Part shown: positions 35,206 through 43,840 of the stretch, piece after piece
How positions within the stretch are numbered: position 1 is the first letter of the stretch
How the letters are laid out: every line of letters starts with the position of its first letter
NCBI RefSeq assembly: GCF_011927955.1
Contig: NZ_JAATJN010000001.1
Span: 3,286,001 to 3,350,000 of the forward strand
Source of the DNA: Brevibacterium marinum
Lineage (GTDB): Bacteria > Actinomycetota > Actinomycetes > Actinomycetales > Brevibacteriaceae
DNA: 64,000 bases
Direction: 5' to 3'
Notes under the pieces: model-generated
The model's input: the letters and a program-made list of their open reading frames with translations, nothing else
Databases searched by the model: none
Told to the model about the DNA's origin: nothing
Translations under genes and position numbers: made by a program

Positions 35206-36329
35206 ACGATCGACTCCTCACCGTCTACGCGCCTCCCGTGGAGGAGGACATCTCGGCCGGCTCCGACCTGGCAGCGATCCTTGTCAATGCTCTGCGCCGG
35301 AATCGCATCGACCTCAAGGACGGCGACATCCTCGTCATCGCCTCGAAGGTGGTGTCGAAGGCCGACGGACGCCTGCGCAGAGTCCAGGACCGGATCGAAT
35401 TCGAGAATCTGGTCAAAGACTCTTCGACCCACCTCGTGGCGGAGCGGACCTATGCCTCGGGAAAGACGGTTCAGGTCGTCCGCACCCACGCCGGGACCGT
35501 GCAGGCGGCGGCCGGTCTCGACCAGTCGAATTCGAGCGGGGCCGTCGTCCTCCATCCCCTGGACAGCGACCGCTCGGCCGATCGGCTGCGGGCCAGGGTC
35601 GAAGAGGCGTTCGCGGTGCGCATCGGACTCGTCGTCTCCGATACGATCTCGCGTCCGTGGAGGGTGGGCGTCGGTGATTTCGCCCTCGGCGTCTCCGGCT
35701 TCTCCGGCCTCGACGACCAACGCGGCCGACCCGATGACGACGGGCGGGTGCAGTCGGTGACCGTACGCGCGATCGCCGATGAGATCGCGGCGGCAGCCGA
35801 CCTCGTCAAGGGCGCGGCACGCGGGCTGCCGATGGCCCTCGTGCGGGGTGCCGGCGGGTATCTGGACAACGGCCGGTCAGGTGCCAAGGCACTCAGCCGC
35901 GACCTCGGCGAGGACTGGTTCCGCTACGGGCACGCCGAGGCGATCCACAGAGGACTCGGCGTCACCGAACTGCCGGGTCGGGCCGCGGCCGGGGACAACA
36001 GCGATGACATCCTCGAACGCGTCTCCCGCGCCATCCGCGTCGTCCGCGCGGGGCGCTCGCGCACGCCCGGGCAGGTCGCCTGGCGGATGCGCATCGAGGG
36101 TGCGGGCTCTCGAATCACCCTCAGCCCCTCGGACTCACCGGCCACCGCCCAGTCCGACGGCCCGCCCCTGCTCGAGGCGATGGTCGGTCTCGGCTCACTC
36201 GTCGAACGCCTGCACACCGCACTCTTCGCCGAGGATCTCAGCGCCACGACGGAGTGGGAGTGGGCCGACGGGGAGCTCGGCGCCTTCCCCCGCGGAGTCC
36301 GCATCAGCATCGGTCTCCTCAGCCACTGA
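35202..36329 (+). CDS. cofE: coenzyme F420-0:L-glutamate ligase (CofE) with C-terminal extension
   Basis: 375 aa. Residues 1-245 are a complete CofE domain: SDLAAILVNALRR, GDILVIASKVVSKADGRL, the His/Asp site region RTHAGTVQAAAGLDQSNSSG, GLVVSDTISRPWRVGVGDFA and LDDQRGRPDDDGRVQSVTV. CofE adds GTP-dependent glutamates to F420-0. Residues about 255-375 are an extension of unclear fold, too short for the nitroreductase domain of mycobacterial FbiB. The partner gene cofD (fbiA), which adjoins in mycobacteria, is not in this window. Position beside whiB2 matches fbiB. ATG at 35202 overlaps the upstream ORF; GTG at 35175 is a less likely start. Confidence 0.9.
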   Translation: MNDRLLTVYAPPVEEDISAGSDLAAILVNALRRNRIDLKDGDILVIASKVVSKADGRLRRVQDRIEFENLVKDSSTHLVAERTYASGKTVQVVRTHAGTVQAAAGLDQSNSSGAVVLHPLDSDRSADRLRARVEEAFAVRIGLVVSDTISRPWRVGVGDFALGVSGFSGLDDQRGRPDDDGRVQSVTVRAIADEIAAAADLVKGAARGLPMALVRGAGGYLDNGRSGAKALSRDLGEDWFRYGHAEAIHRGLGVTELPGRAAAGDNSDDILERVSRAIRVVRAGRSRTPGQVAWRMRIEGAGSRITLSPSDSPATAQSDGPPLLEAMVGLGSLVERLHTALFAEDLSATTEWEWADGELGAFPRGVRISIGLLSH

Positions 36330-36388
36330 CACCCGGTCGGCGCACCGATGTCGAACCACTTCCCACCCTCGAGAAAGCAGGTCATCAC

Positions 36389-37153
36389 GTGGATCTCTCC
36401 ACCATCAGCCACACCGCGGGCCCCGTCCTCTTCTGGCGTGGTCCCGACTACGACAGCCTCGATCTCACCGGACCCGTCGTGGCCAACTGGGTCAACAAGG
36501 GCGTCGGCCTCTTCGGCGACTACGATCTGGGGCCCGACTTCACTCTCTTCGTGCCGATGCCGTCCGGGTTGCACTGGCGCGAACTCGTCGCGATCCTCAG
36601 CGTCCTCCTCGCCGACGGCCGCGTCGTCCTCGGCACCGGCGGCGCAGGGTCCCGTCACGAAGTCGAGGCAGCCGACGGCGCAGGGTCCGGTCACGACGGC
36701 GGAGCCGGTGCCGAGGCCCAAGCTCCGGAGGGCGATTTCCATGCCCTCGTGCCGCTGGGGCATGAAGACGATGAGCGGCTGGCCGCGGCCGAAGAGGTCT
36801 TCGTCTACAACCCGCCCGCTCTGGCCCTGAGCACGCCCGTCGATGAGGACTTCATCGACGTCAACTCGGCGATCCGCGCCTATCCGGACGTGACGCCTCG
36901 GCGGCTGCAGTCGACCGGCACGCTCCTCGTCGGCGATGCGGAGATCGCGTGGACGCAGCCGGGATCCGGTGCGAACTCGGGCATCCTCGTCTCGAACTCC
37001 ACTCCGCGGTCGGACCAGTGGTCGGCGTTCCTGTGCCACCTCCTCGGCGGGGGCGAGGTTCTGCTGGCCAACGGGATGGACGAGGCCCGTATTGCGGACC
37101 TGGCGAGCAGCCTCGGCGAGGTCCGTGGCAGACTGGGCTCATGGACAAAGTAG
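36389..37153 (+). CDS. TIGR03089-family protein
   Basis: 254 aa from GTG at 36389 with AGCAGG 8 nt upstream. The sequence resembles the N-terminal part of AMP-binding/acyl-adenylate enzymes but lacks the ATP-binding and catalytic motifs, as in TIGR03089 proteins (ANWVNKGVGLF, then FTLFVPMPSGLHWRELVAIL). An insertion with a duplicated segment (GGAGSRHE, DGAGSGHD, near residues 84-102) interrupts the domain. Function unknown. The gene overlaps the start of the CoA-transferase subunit by 13 bp. In M. tuberculosis the homologue is next to the LCP gene, which here is 7 kb away. Confidence 0.75.
   Translation: MDLSTISHTAGPVLFWRGPDYDSLDLTGPVVANWVNKGVGLFGDYDLGPDFTLFVPMPSGLHWRELVAILSVLLADGRVVLGTGGAGSRHEVEAADGAGSGHDGGAGAEAQAPEGDFHALVPLGHEDDERLAAAEEVFVYNPPALALSTPVDEDFIDVNSAIRAYPDVTPRRLQSTGTLLVGDAEIAWTQPGSGANSGILVSNSTPRSDQWSAFLCHLLGGGEVLLANGMDEARIADLASSLGEVRGRLGSWTK
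36641..36696 (+). repeat. 20-bp direct repeat inserted in the TIGR03089 gene
   Basis: GGCGCAGGGTCC-type copies at 36641-36660 and 36677-36696 differ at one base and are 36 bp apart, a multiple of three. They encode GAGSRHE and GAGSGHD in a surface insertion. Confidence 0.85.
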
Positions 37154-37911
37154 TTGATACCCCCGCTGCGGCGGTAGCCGATATTGCAGATGGATCATCG
37201 ATCGCCGTCGGCGGCTTCGGTGTCGTCGGCGTGCCTGAGTTCCTCATCCGAGCGATCCAGGAACAGGGCGCCAAGGACCTCGAGGTGATCTCGAACAACG
37301 CCGGAGTCGACGGGCGCGGCCTGGGACTCCTGCTTGCGGACAACCGGCTGCGTCGCATCATCGCCTCCTACGTCGGCGAGAACAAGGAATTCGCACGGCA
37401 GTACCTGTCCGGCGAACTCGAGGTCGAACTGACGCCGCAGGGCACCCTGGCGGAGAAGCTGCGCGCCGGTGGAGCCGGAATCCCTGCGTTCTACACCATC
37501 ACCGGTGCCGGCACCCAGATCGCCGAGGGCGGCATGCCGTGGAAGTACGACACCGAGGGCAATGTGGTCAAGGAATCCCCGGCCAAGGAGACCAAGGTCT
37601 TCGACACCTTCGGCGAAGAGGAGGAGTACGTCCTCGAGAAGTCGCTGGCGCCCGACTACGCGCTCGTGCGCGCGGCCGTCGGAGACCGTCACGGCAACCT
37701 CGTATTCAACTCCTCGGCCAGGAACTTCAACCCTCCGGCAGCGCAGTCGGCACGGACCACCATCGCCGAGGTGGAGAAGCTCGTCGAACCCGGTGAGATC
37801 GACCCCGACGACGTCCACATCCCGGGCATCTTCGTCCACCGCGTCGTCCCGCTGACCGCCGAGCAGGTCGCCGACAAGCCCATCGAAAAACGCACCGTTC
37901 GCGAAGCCTGA
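37141..37911 (+). CDS. CoA-transferase subunit A (ScoA-like)
   Basis: 256 aa. Family I CoA-transferase alpha subunit: GSSIAVGGFGVVGVPEFLI near the N-terminus, GLGLLLADNRLRRIIASYVGENKEF (read in pieces), and GIPAFYTITGAGTQIAEGGMP with the substrate-loop Gly residues. With subunit B it moves CoA between succinyl-CoA (or a similar donor) and an acyl group such as acetoacetate or oxoadipate; the exact substrate cannot be read here. The ATG lies inside the end of the upstream TIGR03089 gene. Subunit B follows after 12 bp, so the two are expressed together. Confidence 0.93.
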   Translation: MDKVVDTPAAAVADIADGSSIAVGGFGVVGVPEFLIRAIQEQGAKDLEVISNNAGVDGRGLGLLLADNRLRRIIASYVGENKEFARQYLSGELEVELTPQGTLAEKLRAGGAGIPAFYTITGAGTQIAEGGMPWKYDTEGNVVKESPAKETKVFDTFGEEEEYVLEKSLAPDYALVRAAVGDRHGNLVFNSSARNFNPPAAQSARTTIAEVEKLVEPGEIDPDDVHIPGIFVHRVVPLTAEQVADKPIEKRTVREA

Positions 37912-37923
37912 GGAGAGCCGAAT

Positions 37924-38589
37924 ATGTCATTGACAAGAAACCAGATGGCGGCCCGCGCAGCCCAGGAGCTCGAGGACGGCAGCTACGTCAACCTGGGCAT
38001 CGGCATGCCGACACTCGTGCCGAACTACCTGCCCAAGGGAGTCCACCTCGTCCTGCAGTCGGAGAACGGGCTGCTGGGCGTCGGCCCCTACCCCACCGAG
38101 GACGAGATCGACCCCGATCTCATCAACGCCGGCAAAGAGATCGTCACGATGAACCCCGGCGCCTCCTACTTCGACTCCGCGGCGAGCTTCGGCATGATCC
38201 GCGGCGGCAAGATCAATGCCGCGATCCTCGGCGCGATGCAGGTCGCCACGAACGGCGACATCGCGAACTGGATGATCCCCGGCAAGATGGTCAAGGGCAT
38301 GGGCGGTGCCATGGACCTGGTCCACGGTGCCCAGCGCGTCATCGTCATCATGGACCATGTCGCCAAGGACGGATCGCACAAGCTGCTCTCCAGCTGTGAT
38401 CTGCCGCTGACCGGCAAGGCCGTCGTCAGCCGCGTCGTCACCGACATCGCCGTGCTCGACGTCACCGGAGACTCCTTCACCCTCGTCGAGTTGGCTCCCG
38501 GTGTCACCGTCGACGAAGTCAAGGACAAGACCGGCGCCGAGGTCAACGTCCCCGACGACGTCCCCACCATCGCCGTCGACGCCGCCTGA
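37924..38589 (+). CDS. CoA-transferase subunit B (ScoB-like)
   Basis: 221 aa. Carries the catalytic glutamate in [12 protein letters not shown] (Glu near residue 52), the residue that forms the covalent acyl-CoA intermediate. [19 protein letters not shown] at the start and [20 protein letters not shown] near 140 are typical of the beta subunit. It is the partner of the upstream alpha subunit and forms an alpha2beta2 enzyme in known cases. GGAG lies upstream of the ATG. After the stop comes a 470-bp gap with repeats and a terminator. Confidence 0.94.
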   Translation: MSLTRNQMAARAAQELEDGSYVNLGIGMPTLVPNYLPKGVHLVLQSENGLLGVGPYPTEDEIDPDLINAGKEIVTMNPGASYFDSAASFGMIRGGKINAAILGAMQVATNGDIANWMIPGKMVKGMGGAMDLVHGAQRVIVIMDHVAKDGSHKLLSSCDLPLTGKAVVSRVVTDIAVLDVTGDSFTLVELAPGVTVDEVKDKTGAEVNVPDDVPTIAVDAA

Positions 38590-38655
38590 ACCGCCGCGCC
38601 TGAATAGCCGGCGGGTCCGAGTCACCTGCGGGCCTGAGCGCGTCACCGGTGGCAT

Positions 38656-38746
38656 GAGCGCTTCGCCGACGTTCCCGATAGCGTCGCCGACGTCTGAACC
38701 GCCTGCGGGCCCGAGCGCTTCGACGTCGTTCCTGAGAGCGTCGCCG
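38656..38746. repeat. two imperfect 34-bp direct repeats after scoB
   Basis: Copies at 38656-38689 and 38713-38746 share GAGCGCTTCG and AGCGTCGCCG cores and are offset by 57 bp. They lie just after the scoB stop; no gene is visible between 38590 and 38764. Confidence 0.75.
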
Positions 38747-38764
38747 GGCGGGCAGAGTTTCGAA

Positions 38765-38817
38765 TGAGGCCGTTCCGGGCCGATCCCCGTCGAGGGGTTC
38801 AGCCCGGAGCGGCCTCA
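38765..38817. terminator. long hairpin terminator between scoB and manA
   Basis: A 53-nt structure with outer arms TGAGGCCG and CGGCCTCA, then CCGGGC/GCCCGG, and inner CCCC/GGGG around a GTCGA loop. It lies between convergent genes and can stop transcription from both. Confidence 0.85.
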
Positions 38818-38828
38818 CTCGTGTGTAG

Positions 38829-38868
38829 GACTGTGCAGGCGGGTACTCGACTGTGCAGGCGGGTACTC
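38829..38868. repeat. two exact 20-bp tandem repeats after the scoB terminator
   Basis: GACTGTGCAGGCGGGTACTC occurs twice head to tail (38829-38848, 38849-38868) right after the hairpin. The remaining DNA up to 39060 holds no gene I can support. Confidence 0.9.
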
Positions 38869-39060
38869 GCAGTCAGGCGCGGTCTCGCAGGCAGGAATGC
38901 TTCGTCGGCCAACGCAGCTGACACTGATGATCCCACAACACATCGCAAGCCACTTGAACCACACAGCTCAGCATCCCTACAGTCGGCTGCGAAAAGCACC
39001 CCAGCAGCAATCTAAAGTGCTGCCGACGGTGCGGAGCAAGTAGCCGTTGCGTCCCGATGC

Positions 39061-40377
39061 TCAGGCGAGGGGCAGCGATCTTTCCAGCCCGGTGGTGGCC
39101 ACGAACAGGTCGCCATGGCCGTCTGCAGTCACCGTCGGCTCGTTTGCCGCGATGAACACGCTCTGCCCACGTGTGAGCGTGACCGTTGAACCCAACGACG
39201 TCAGCGTGATGGTGCCGGAGGTGCACAGGGCGATGCTCGCGCCTCGGCGCTCGACCTGTTGCAGCCGTGGACAGCGCAGAGACTGCAGCGCGAAGTCCTC
39301 GGTTGCTCCGAGCAGGACCCCGTCCTGGTCGGGCTCAACCATACGAGGTTTTGCGGAAGTGAACTTCGCGACCTTGCCGAGTTCGGGAATGTCGATGTGC
39401 TTGTCCGTCAGGCCCCCGCGCAAGACGTTGTCGCTCGAGGCCATGACCTCGATTCCGGTGCCGTAGAGGTAAGCGTGCAGAACGCCGGACTCCATCGCCA
39501 GCGCCTCACCTGGCTGCAGGTGGACGCGATTGAGCATCAAGGCCACGAGCACGCCCGGATCCGACGGGTAGTCGGCGGCGAGTTCCTGGAAGGTCTCCGC
39601 CGGGTCGACCGCGGATCCCACGCGGCTGACATGACCTTCGGGCAGCTCTGCCAGGGCCTGGGCCGCGGCCTCGTCGACGAATCCCGACGCTCGTGGATCG
39701 CTGAGGACGAGCTCGACGACGCGTGAGAAGGCCTTCGACTCGGACAGTGGCTTCAGAGCAGAGATCACTCCACCAAGGAAATCCAAGGACGCCGGTGACA
39801 GCGACAGCGACAGGAGACGTTCGAAGGTTGCTCTCACGGCCTTGCGGGGTCGAAATCCGGTCAACGCATGGAACTGTGTGAGAGCGTAGATCAGCTCGGG
39901 TTTGGCCGAGGGATCCTTGTAGTTGCGTGTCGGTGCGTCGAGGTCCGGGCCCGCAGATTCTTCGTGTGCGAAGCCGGCGGCGGCCTGCTCCGGGTCGGGA
40001 TGGACCTGGATCGAGAGCGCTCTCTGCGCGGAGAGGACCTTGAGGAGGAACGGCAGGCGGGGCCCGAATTCTGCCACGGAATCGGGGCCCAGCAGACCGG
40101 TGGGATCACCGGAGATGTATTCGATGAGGTTCGGACCGGTGGTCGAGCTGCTGTCCGTCTTCACATTCAGCGATGACGCTGCTCCCCGCCGTTCAACGCG
40201 GTGAGCCGACTGCGCCGCTTCGAACTGCCCGGAGTCCAGGTGAGAGGGGCTGAGCGGGTGAGCCCCGAGCCAGAGTTCGGCGCACGGGGTGCCGTCGGGT
40301 ACGGTGCCGAGGATCGCCGGGATCGCGTCCGTGCTGCCCCAAGCAAAGTTCTTGACCGTGTTGTGCAATCTGCGCAC
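39061..40377 (-). CDS. manA: mannose-6-phosphate isomerase
   Basis: 438 aa from GTG at 40377 with AAGGGG 9 nt upstream. A type I phosphomannose isomerase: VKNFAWGSTDAIPAILG at the start, the zinc-ligand region AELWLGAHP, LPFLLKVLSAQRALSIQVHPD near 120, KPELIYALTQFHALTGFRP near 165, and the C-terminal active-site stretch AYLYGTGIEVMASSDNVLRGGLTDKH (read in pieces). It interconverts fructose-6-phosphate and mannose-6-phosphate, feeding the phosphomannomutase at 27394. An insertion near residues 55-70 carries the Ser/Thr-rich NVKTDSSSTTGP. A -10 TAATGT lies at 40442-40447. Confidence 0.95.
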   Translation of the reverse strand: MRRLHNTVKNFAWGSTDAIPAILGTVPDGTPCAELWLGAHPLSPSHLDSGQFEAAQSAHRVERRGAASSLNVKTDSSSTTGPNLIEYISGDPTGLLGPDSVAEFGPRLPFLLKVLSAQRALSIQVHPDPEQAAAGFAHEESAGPDLDAPTRNYKDPSAKPELIYALTQFHALTGFRPRKAVRATFERLLSLSLSPASLDFLGGVISALKPLSESKAFSRVVELVLSDPRASGFVDEAAAQALAELPEGHVSRVGSAVDPAETFQELAADYPSDPGVLVALMLNRVHLQPGEALAMESGVLHAYLYGTGIEVMASSDNVLRGGLTDKHIDIPELGKVAKFTSAKPRMVEPDQDGVLLGATEDFALQSLRCPRLQQVERRGASIALCTSGTITLTSLGSTVTLTRGQSVFIAANEPTVTADGHGDLFVATTGLERSLPLA

Positions 40378-40441
40378 TGTCGTGGTCCCCTTCTGCTGGA
40401 CTCTTCGGATGATCACGCGCGGTGGCCGTGCGTGTTCTTCC

Positions 40442-40447
40442 ACATTA
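40442..40447 (-). promoter_or_regulatory. candidate manA -10 element TAATGT
   Basis: TAATGT on the minus strand lies about 65 nt before the GTG at 40377, giving a leader of roughly 55-60 nt. No -35 is evident. Confidence 0.35.
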
Positions 40448-40576
40448 GCGCGATCAGCGTGGCGAGACAGGCTCTGCACGATCGGCTTCACCGACTGTTC
40501 AGGCCAGGACACCTGTTGTTCACTGCCAATCGCCCGGCCGTTCGAATCGGCAGGTGGATGAGCCGAGATCAGAAAA

Positions 40577-40616
40577 TGCCTCGCGGTCGGTCCTGATCAG
40601 AACCGATCGCGAGGCA
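40577..40616 (-). terminator. rho-independent terminator of the amidase/NlpC gene
   Basis: On the minus strand a 15-bp stem with one mismatch (TGCCTCGCGATCGGT with ACCGACCGCGAGGCA) is followed by TTTTCTG, a real T-run. It lies about 50 nt after the amidase stop at 40667. Confidence 0.9.
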
Positions 40617-40666
40617 CTGGGCCTGTCCACCGGGCATCACCGGCGGCGCTGTCACCGTGGCTGTCG

Positions 40667-43576
40667 TCAGCCGACGACGCGAATCACCTTCGCTCCACGA
40701 TCGAGCATCCAGCTGTAGCTGCGCTCCGTCGTGTTCGTCCGACTCGATCCGGCGTCGTACATCTTGCCCTCTGTCTCGGAAATGATGCCGATGTGGCCGG
40801 GAATCCAGATCAAGTCGCCTGGCTTGGCGTCCTCGACCGGGATGACCGTACCGGCATTGCGCTGCTGGCTGGTTGTGCGGGGCAGCTCGATGCCGTTCTT
40901 GGCGTAGACGTACTGGGTGTAGCCGGAGCAGTCCCAGCCCTTCGTCGGTGAGGTGCCGCCCCAGACGTACTTCACGCCGAGGTGGGACTTCGCCTCCTTG
41001 ATGATGGAGTCACGCTGAGCTTGGATCTTCTCGGCCTTGGACGGCTCGTCCTTCTTGTCGTCCTTCTTATCGTCTTTGGACTTGTCCTCATCGCTCTTCG
41101 ACTTATCGTCGCCCTTCGACTTGTCATCCTTGGACTTGTCCTCGTCCTTCTTGTCGTCTTCGGACTTGTCCTTGTCGCTCTTCGACTTATCGTCGTCCTT
41201 CGACTTGTCATCATCCGTGGACTCTTCGTCGTCACCCTTGGATTTCTCGTCGTCTGCAGAACCTTCCCCGGAGTCTGCAGCCGACCCACCGTCGGTGGCG
41301 CTGTCCCCCGGTGGGGCCGAACCGTCGGCCCCACCGGAGTCCTCGGCGTCATCGGAGTCGTTGCCGCCGCCGGAGCCCCCCGGGGCGTTGTCGTCGACAA
41401 CGCTCCCGGAGATGGTGCCCTCGGGCGAGAACTCCGTGGTTCCGTAGCCCTCGGCCCAGACGAGGCGGGCACCTTCGAACCGCTGCTCACCCCGTCCGTC
41501 CTTGTAGACCGGGTCGGACTCGGGATAGCCGAGGTGCCCGCCGATGGTCCCCTTGTCACCCCAGTAGTCCAGGAGCGTGCCGGTGGTGTAGTGAGCACCG
41601 GTGTCCTTCGACCAGTAGATCTTGCCCTTCTGGAACGACTGCGCCGCTCCCCCGTCCTTCAGACCGTCCTTCGCCTGGGCGGTGGGCAGACCCAGCTGAG
41701 TGACGACGTCACCCTTGTACGAGTTCTTGATCGCTCCTGTCAGGTGGTACGCCCCGGTCTTCTTGGACCAGTAGACGTTGCCCTTCTCATAAGCCTGGGC
41801 CCGTGCGCCTTCGACGCCCTTCACATCGTGTTCCTTGCCGGTGGCCTTGCCGAGTTCCTTTTTGTGATCGGCGGCGTACTTCTCGATCGCGGTCTTCGGC
41901 TTCGGCTTGTCCTTCTTGTCGTCGTCCTTCTTCTTGTCGTCCTTCTTGTCGTCGTCCTTCTTCTTGTCGGACGGCAGATCGCCGGACTTCATGATGTCGG
42001 TGACAGTCGAGCGGATCTCACCCATCTTGGCGTAGAAGGCATCACCGGGGCAGCTCGTGCTCGCCAGGTCGCGGTGGGCGACGACGGTCGACTTGCTGGG
42101 CTTGACGTTGTCCAGCGACAGCTTCCAGGCGATGGCTGAGGCTACCGCGTCACGAGTCTTCTTCGGCGGTGCCTTCGAATCGTAGGAGCCGATGACCGAG
42201 ATTCCGAACGTTCCGGTGTTGTGGCCGGCCACGTGGGCGCCGATGACGGCCTTTTTGATATCGCCGCCGCGAGCGTGCCAGAGACGGCCGTACTTATCGG
42301 CGATGACGTTGTAGCCGATGTCGTCCCAGCCGCGGCCCGATTGGTGGTACGACTGGATGCCGCGCAGGATCGACGGGACGTCTTCGGCCGAGTAGCTGTT
42401 CGAACCGGCGGTGTGGTGCACGACCGCCTTCTTCACGCTGCTGGCGTAGTCCGGGCTGCCGTTGTAGGCCTTGGCACCCCAGGAGGAGCGTGAGCCGATC
42501 TTCGGCTTGGGCACGTCCTTGTACTTCGCGACGTTGTTCACCGAGGACGATCCCGGAACGTAGTTCTGATTGCTGATCTCGGCCTGGCCGGCGGCGGCCG
42601 CGGTCTCGGTGCTCGCCGTGGAGGTGCTCGAGTCGGCCTCGTCCGCGGCGCCGTCAGAGGCAGTGGAACTCTGCGGCTCGATCTCGACCGGGTCGTTGTC
42701 GGCCACAGCGGCGGCGTCCTCGGGGTTCTGCTTCGGATCGACGAGGACGAGTTCGGCGTCGCTGGGCGCCTTGTCGCCCAGAATGCGCATCTGCACACCC
42801 GAGGCCTGGTTGACCGTGAACGGTTCAGAACCTTCGTTCGTCCCCTTGTCCGGCTTCTCCTCATCGAGAGTCTGCCAGTTTCCCCAATCCGAGTCGCTCT
42901 TGACGCGGACCTGGATCCGCATGTTCGACTTCGATTGGGAGAACGTGAAGCCGATCAGGCTCGGGTTCTTCGTCGGAACGTCGAGGACATCGGAGATGAG
43001 GGCGATGTTGACGCCATCCTCGGTCTTCTGGCGGACCGAGCCGGAGATGTCATCGTCGCCCTTCGACGATTCCGAGTCCTGGGACTTCTCCTCGGACTTC
43101 TCGTCACCGGTCGACGACTCCTCCTGAGAAGAAGAGTCCTTCTCCTCCGATGATGCGTCTGCCGGCGCCGAAGCATCAGCCGAAGGGGTCGAGCTCTGTG
43201 CGGCGGAGGCGCCGTTTCCACCCGCAGATGAGGACAGGTCCGCAGAGACGGGATTGATCGCCCCTGAGGCGGCTCCTGCCGCGTCTGCGCCCGTACTCAC
43301 GTTGATCGTATCCGGCACCTGTGTTGCGGCGAGTGCGGTCTGCGACTTGAAGACGTTCGGCAGATTGCTCGTCGCGCTCTGGTTGACGGCATTGGCGTTG
43401 GACTCACTGGATTCGCGCGCGCCGGGGACATTGAGTCCCTCCTCGCTCACGCTCAGCTCCTTCTGGGTCACTTCCGGATCAGTCGATGCCGCGAAGGCAG
43501 TCGGTGCCGTGACCGCTAGGGAGCCGGCGAGTGCGACAGAAGCGCAGCCCGCGACTGTGGGCAATAAGTGTTTCAT
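40667..43576 (-). CDS. secreted amidase-LGFP-NlpC/P60 peptidoglycan hydrolase
   Basis: 969 aa with two hydrolase domains. A signal peptide (1-29, ending TAFA) is followed by a long Ser/Asp/Glu-rich region, then a PGRP/amidase_2 domain (about 365-535) with zinc ligands in VVHHTAG, VAHRDL and SCPGD, which cuts the N-acetylmuramoyl-L-alanine bond. LGFP repeats follow (about 575-725: VVTQLGLPTAQAKDG, GGHLGYPESDP). After a Lys/Asp/Ser linker comes a C-terminal NlpC/P60 domain (about 850-969) with catalytic Cys in GWDCSGYTQYVY and His in PGHIGII, which cuts stem peptides. Lys-Asp repeats lie before and after the LGFP part. A terminator follows. Confidence 0.95.
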   Translation of the reverse strand: MKHLLPTVAGCASVALAGSLAVTAPTAFAASTDPEVTQKELSVSEEGLNVPGARESSESNANAVNQSATSNLPNVFKSQTALAATQVPDTINVSTGADAAGAASGAINPVSADLSSSAGGNGASAAQSSTPSADASAPADASSEEKDSSSQEESSTGDEKSEEKSQDSESSKGDDDISGSVRQKTEDGVNIALISDVLDVPTKNPSLIGFTFSQSKSNMRIQVRVKSDSDWGNWQTLDEEKPDKGTNEGSEPFTVNQASGVQMRILGDKAPSDAELVLVDPKQNPEDAAAVADNDPVEIEPQSSTASDGAADEADSSTSTASTETAAAAGQAEISNQNYVPGSSSVNNVAKYKDVPKPKIGSRSSWGAKAYNGSPDYASSVKKAVVHHTAGSNSYSAEDVPSILRGIQSYHQSGRGWDDIGYNVIADKYGRLWHARGGDIKKAVIGAHVAGHNTGTFGISVIGSYDSKAPPKKTRDAVASAIAWKLSLDNVKPSKSTVVAHRDLASTSCPGDAFYAKMGEIRSTVTDIMKSGDLPSDKKKDDDKKDDKKKDDDKKDKPKPKTAIEKYAADHKKELGKATGKEHDVKGVEGARAQAYEKGNVYWSKKTGAYHLTGAIKNSYKGDVVTQLGLPTAQAKDGLKDGGAAQSFQKGKIYWSKDTGAHYTTGTLLDYWGDKGTIGGHLGYPESDPVYKDGRGEQRFEGARLVWAEGYGTTEFSPEGTISGSVVDDNAPGGSGGGNDSDDAEDSGGADGSAPPGDSATDGGSAADSGEGSADDEKSKGDDEESTDDDKSKDDDKSKSDKDKSEDDKKDEDKSKDDKSKGDDKSKSDEDKSKDDKKDDKKDEPSKAEKIQAQRDSIIKEAKSHLGVKYVWGGTSPTKGWDCSGYTQYVYAKNGIELPRTTSQQRNAGTVIPVEDAKPGDLIWIPGHIGIISETEGKMYDAGSSRTNTTERSYSWMLDRGAKVIRVVG

Positions 43577-43725
43577 CGTTACAGCCTTTTCGAGGAAGAC
43601 AGGGAAGTTCAGGCCCTGGGGTCAGCTGCACCGTTGGCAGAACGGTGGGTAACCCCAACATCTCAAAATTGTTACACATATTCGGCGTGTCAGACTAGCC
43701 AAATCAGAAAATAAACGAATTACAC
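43577..43725 (-). promoter_or_regulatory. amidase upstream region: GTAAC/GTTAC pair and 5'-UTR hairpin
   Basis: An AT-rich stretch (43655-43725) contains TTGGCT (43702-43697) and TATGTG/AACAAT -10-like sequences that I could not resolve to one promoter. On the minus strand GTAAC (43675-43671) and GTTAC (43653-43649) form an inverted pair 17 bp apart. A stem-loop CACCGTT-GGCAG-AACGGTG spans 43629-43647 in the leader. Confidence 0.4.
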
Positions 43726-43760
43726 CGGTGTGGTTCCCAGTGTTGGCAAGGGACACACCG
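43726..43760 (-). terminator. rho-independent terminator of the LCP gene
   Basis: Arms CGGTGTG/CACACCG plus inner TCCC/GGGA with a small bulge form a stem; on the minus strand it is followed by the T-rich GTGTAATTCGTTTATTTTC. It lies about 80 nt after the LCP stop. Confidence 0.8.
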
Positions 43761-43840
43761 AGGGAAACTTTTTCGCGAAAATCATCGTCGATCTCCGTTT
43801 CGCACGGTCCGGGAAGACGGCGCAGTCCGTGCTGGCCGAC

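Noticed and set aside
43577..43725. A c-di-AMP (ydaO-type) riboswitch before the NlpC/P60 gene
   Set aside because: Such elements are known before wall hydrolases, but I could not recognise the conserved helices or motifs in this short leader.
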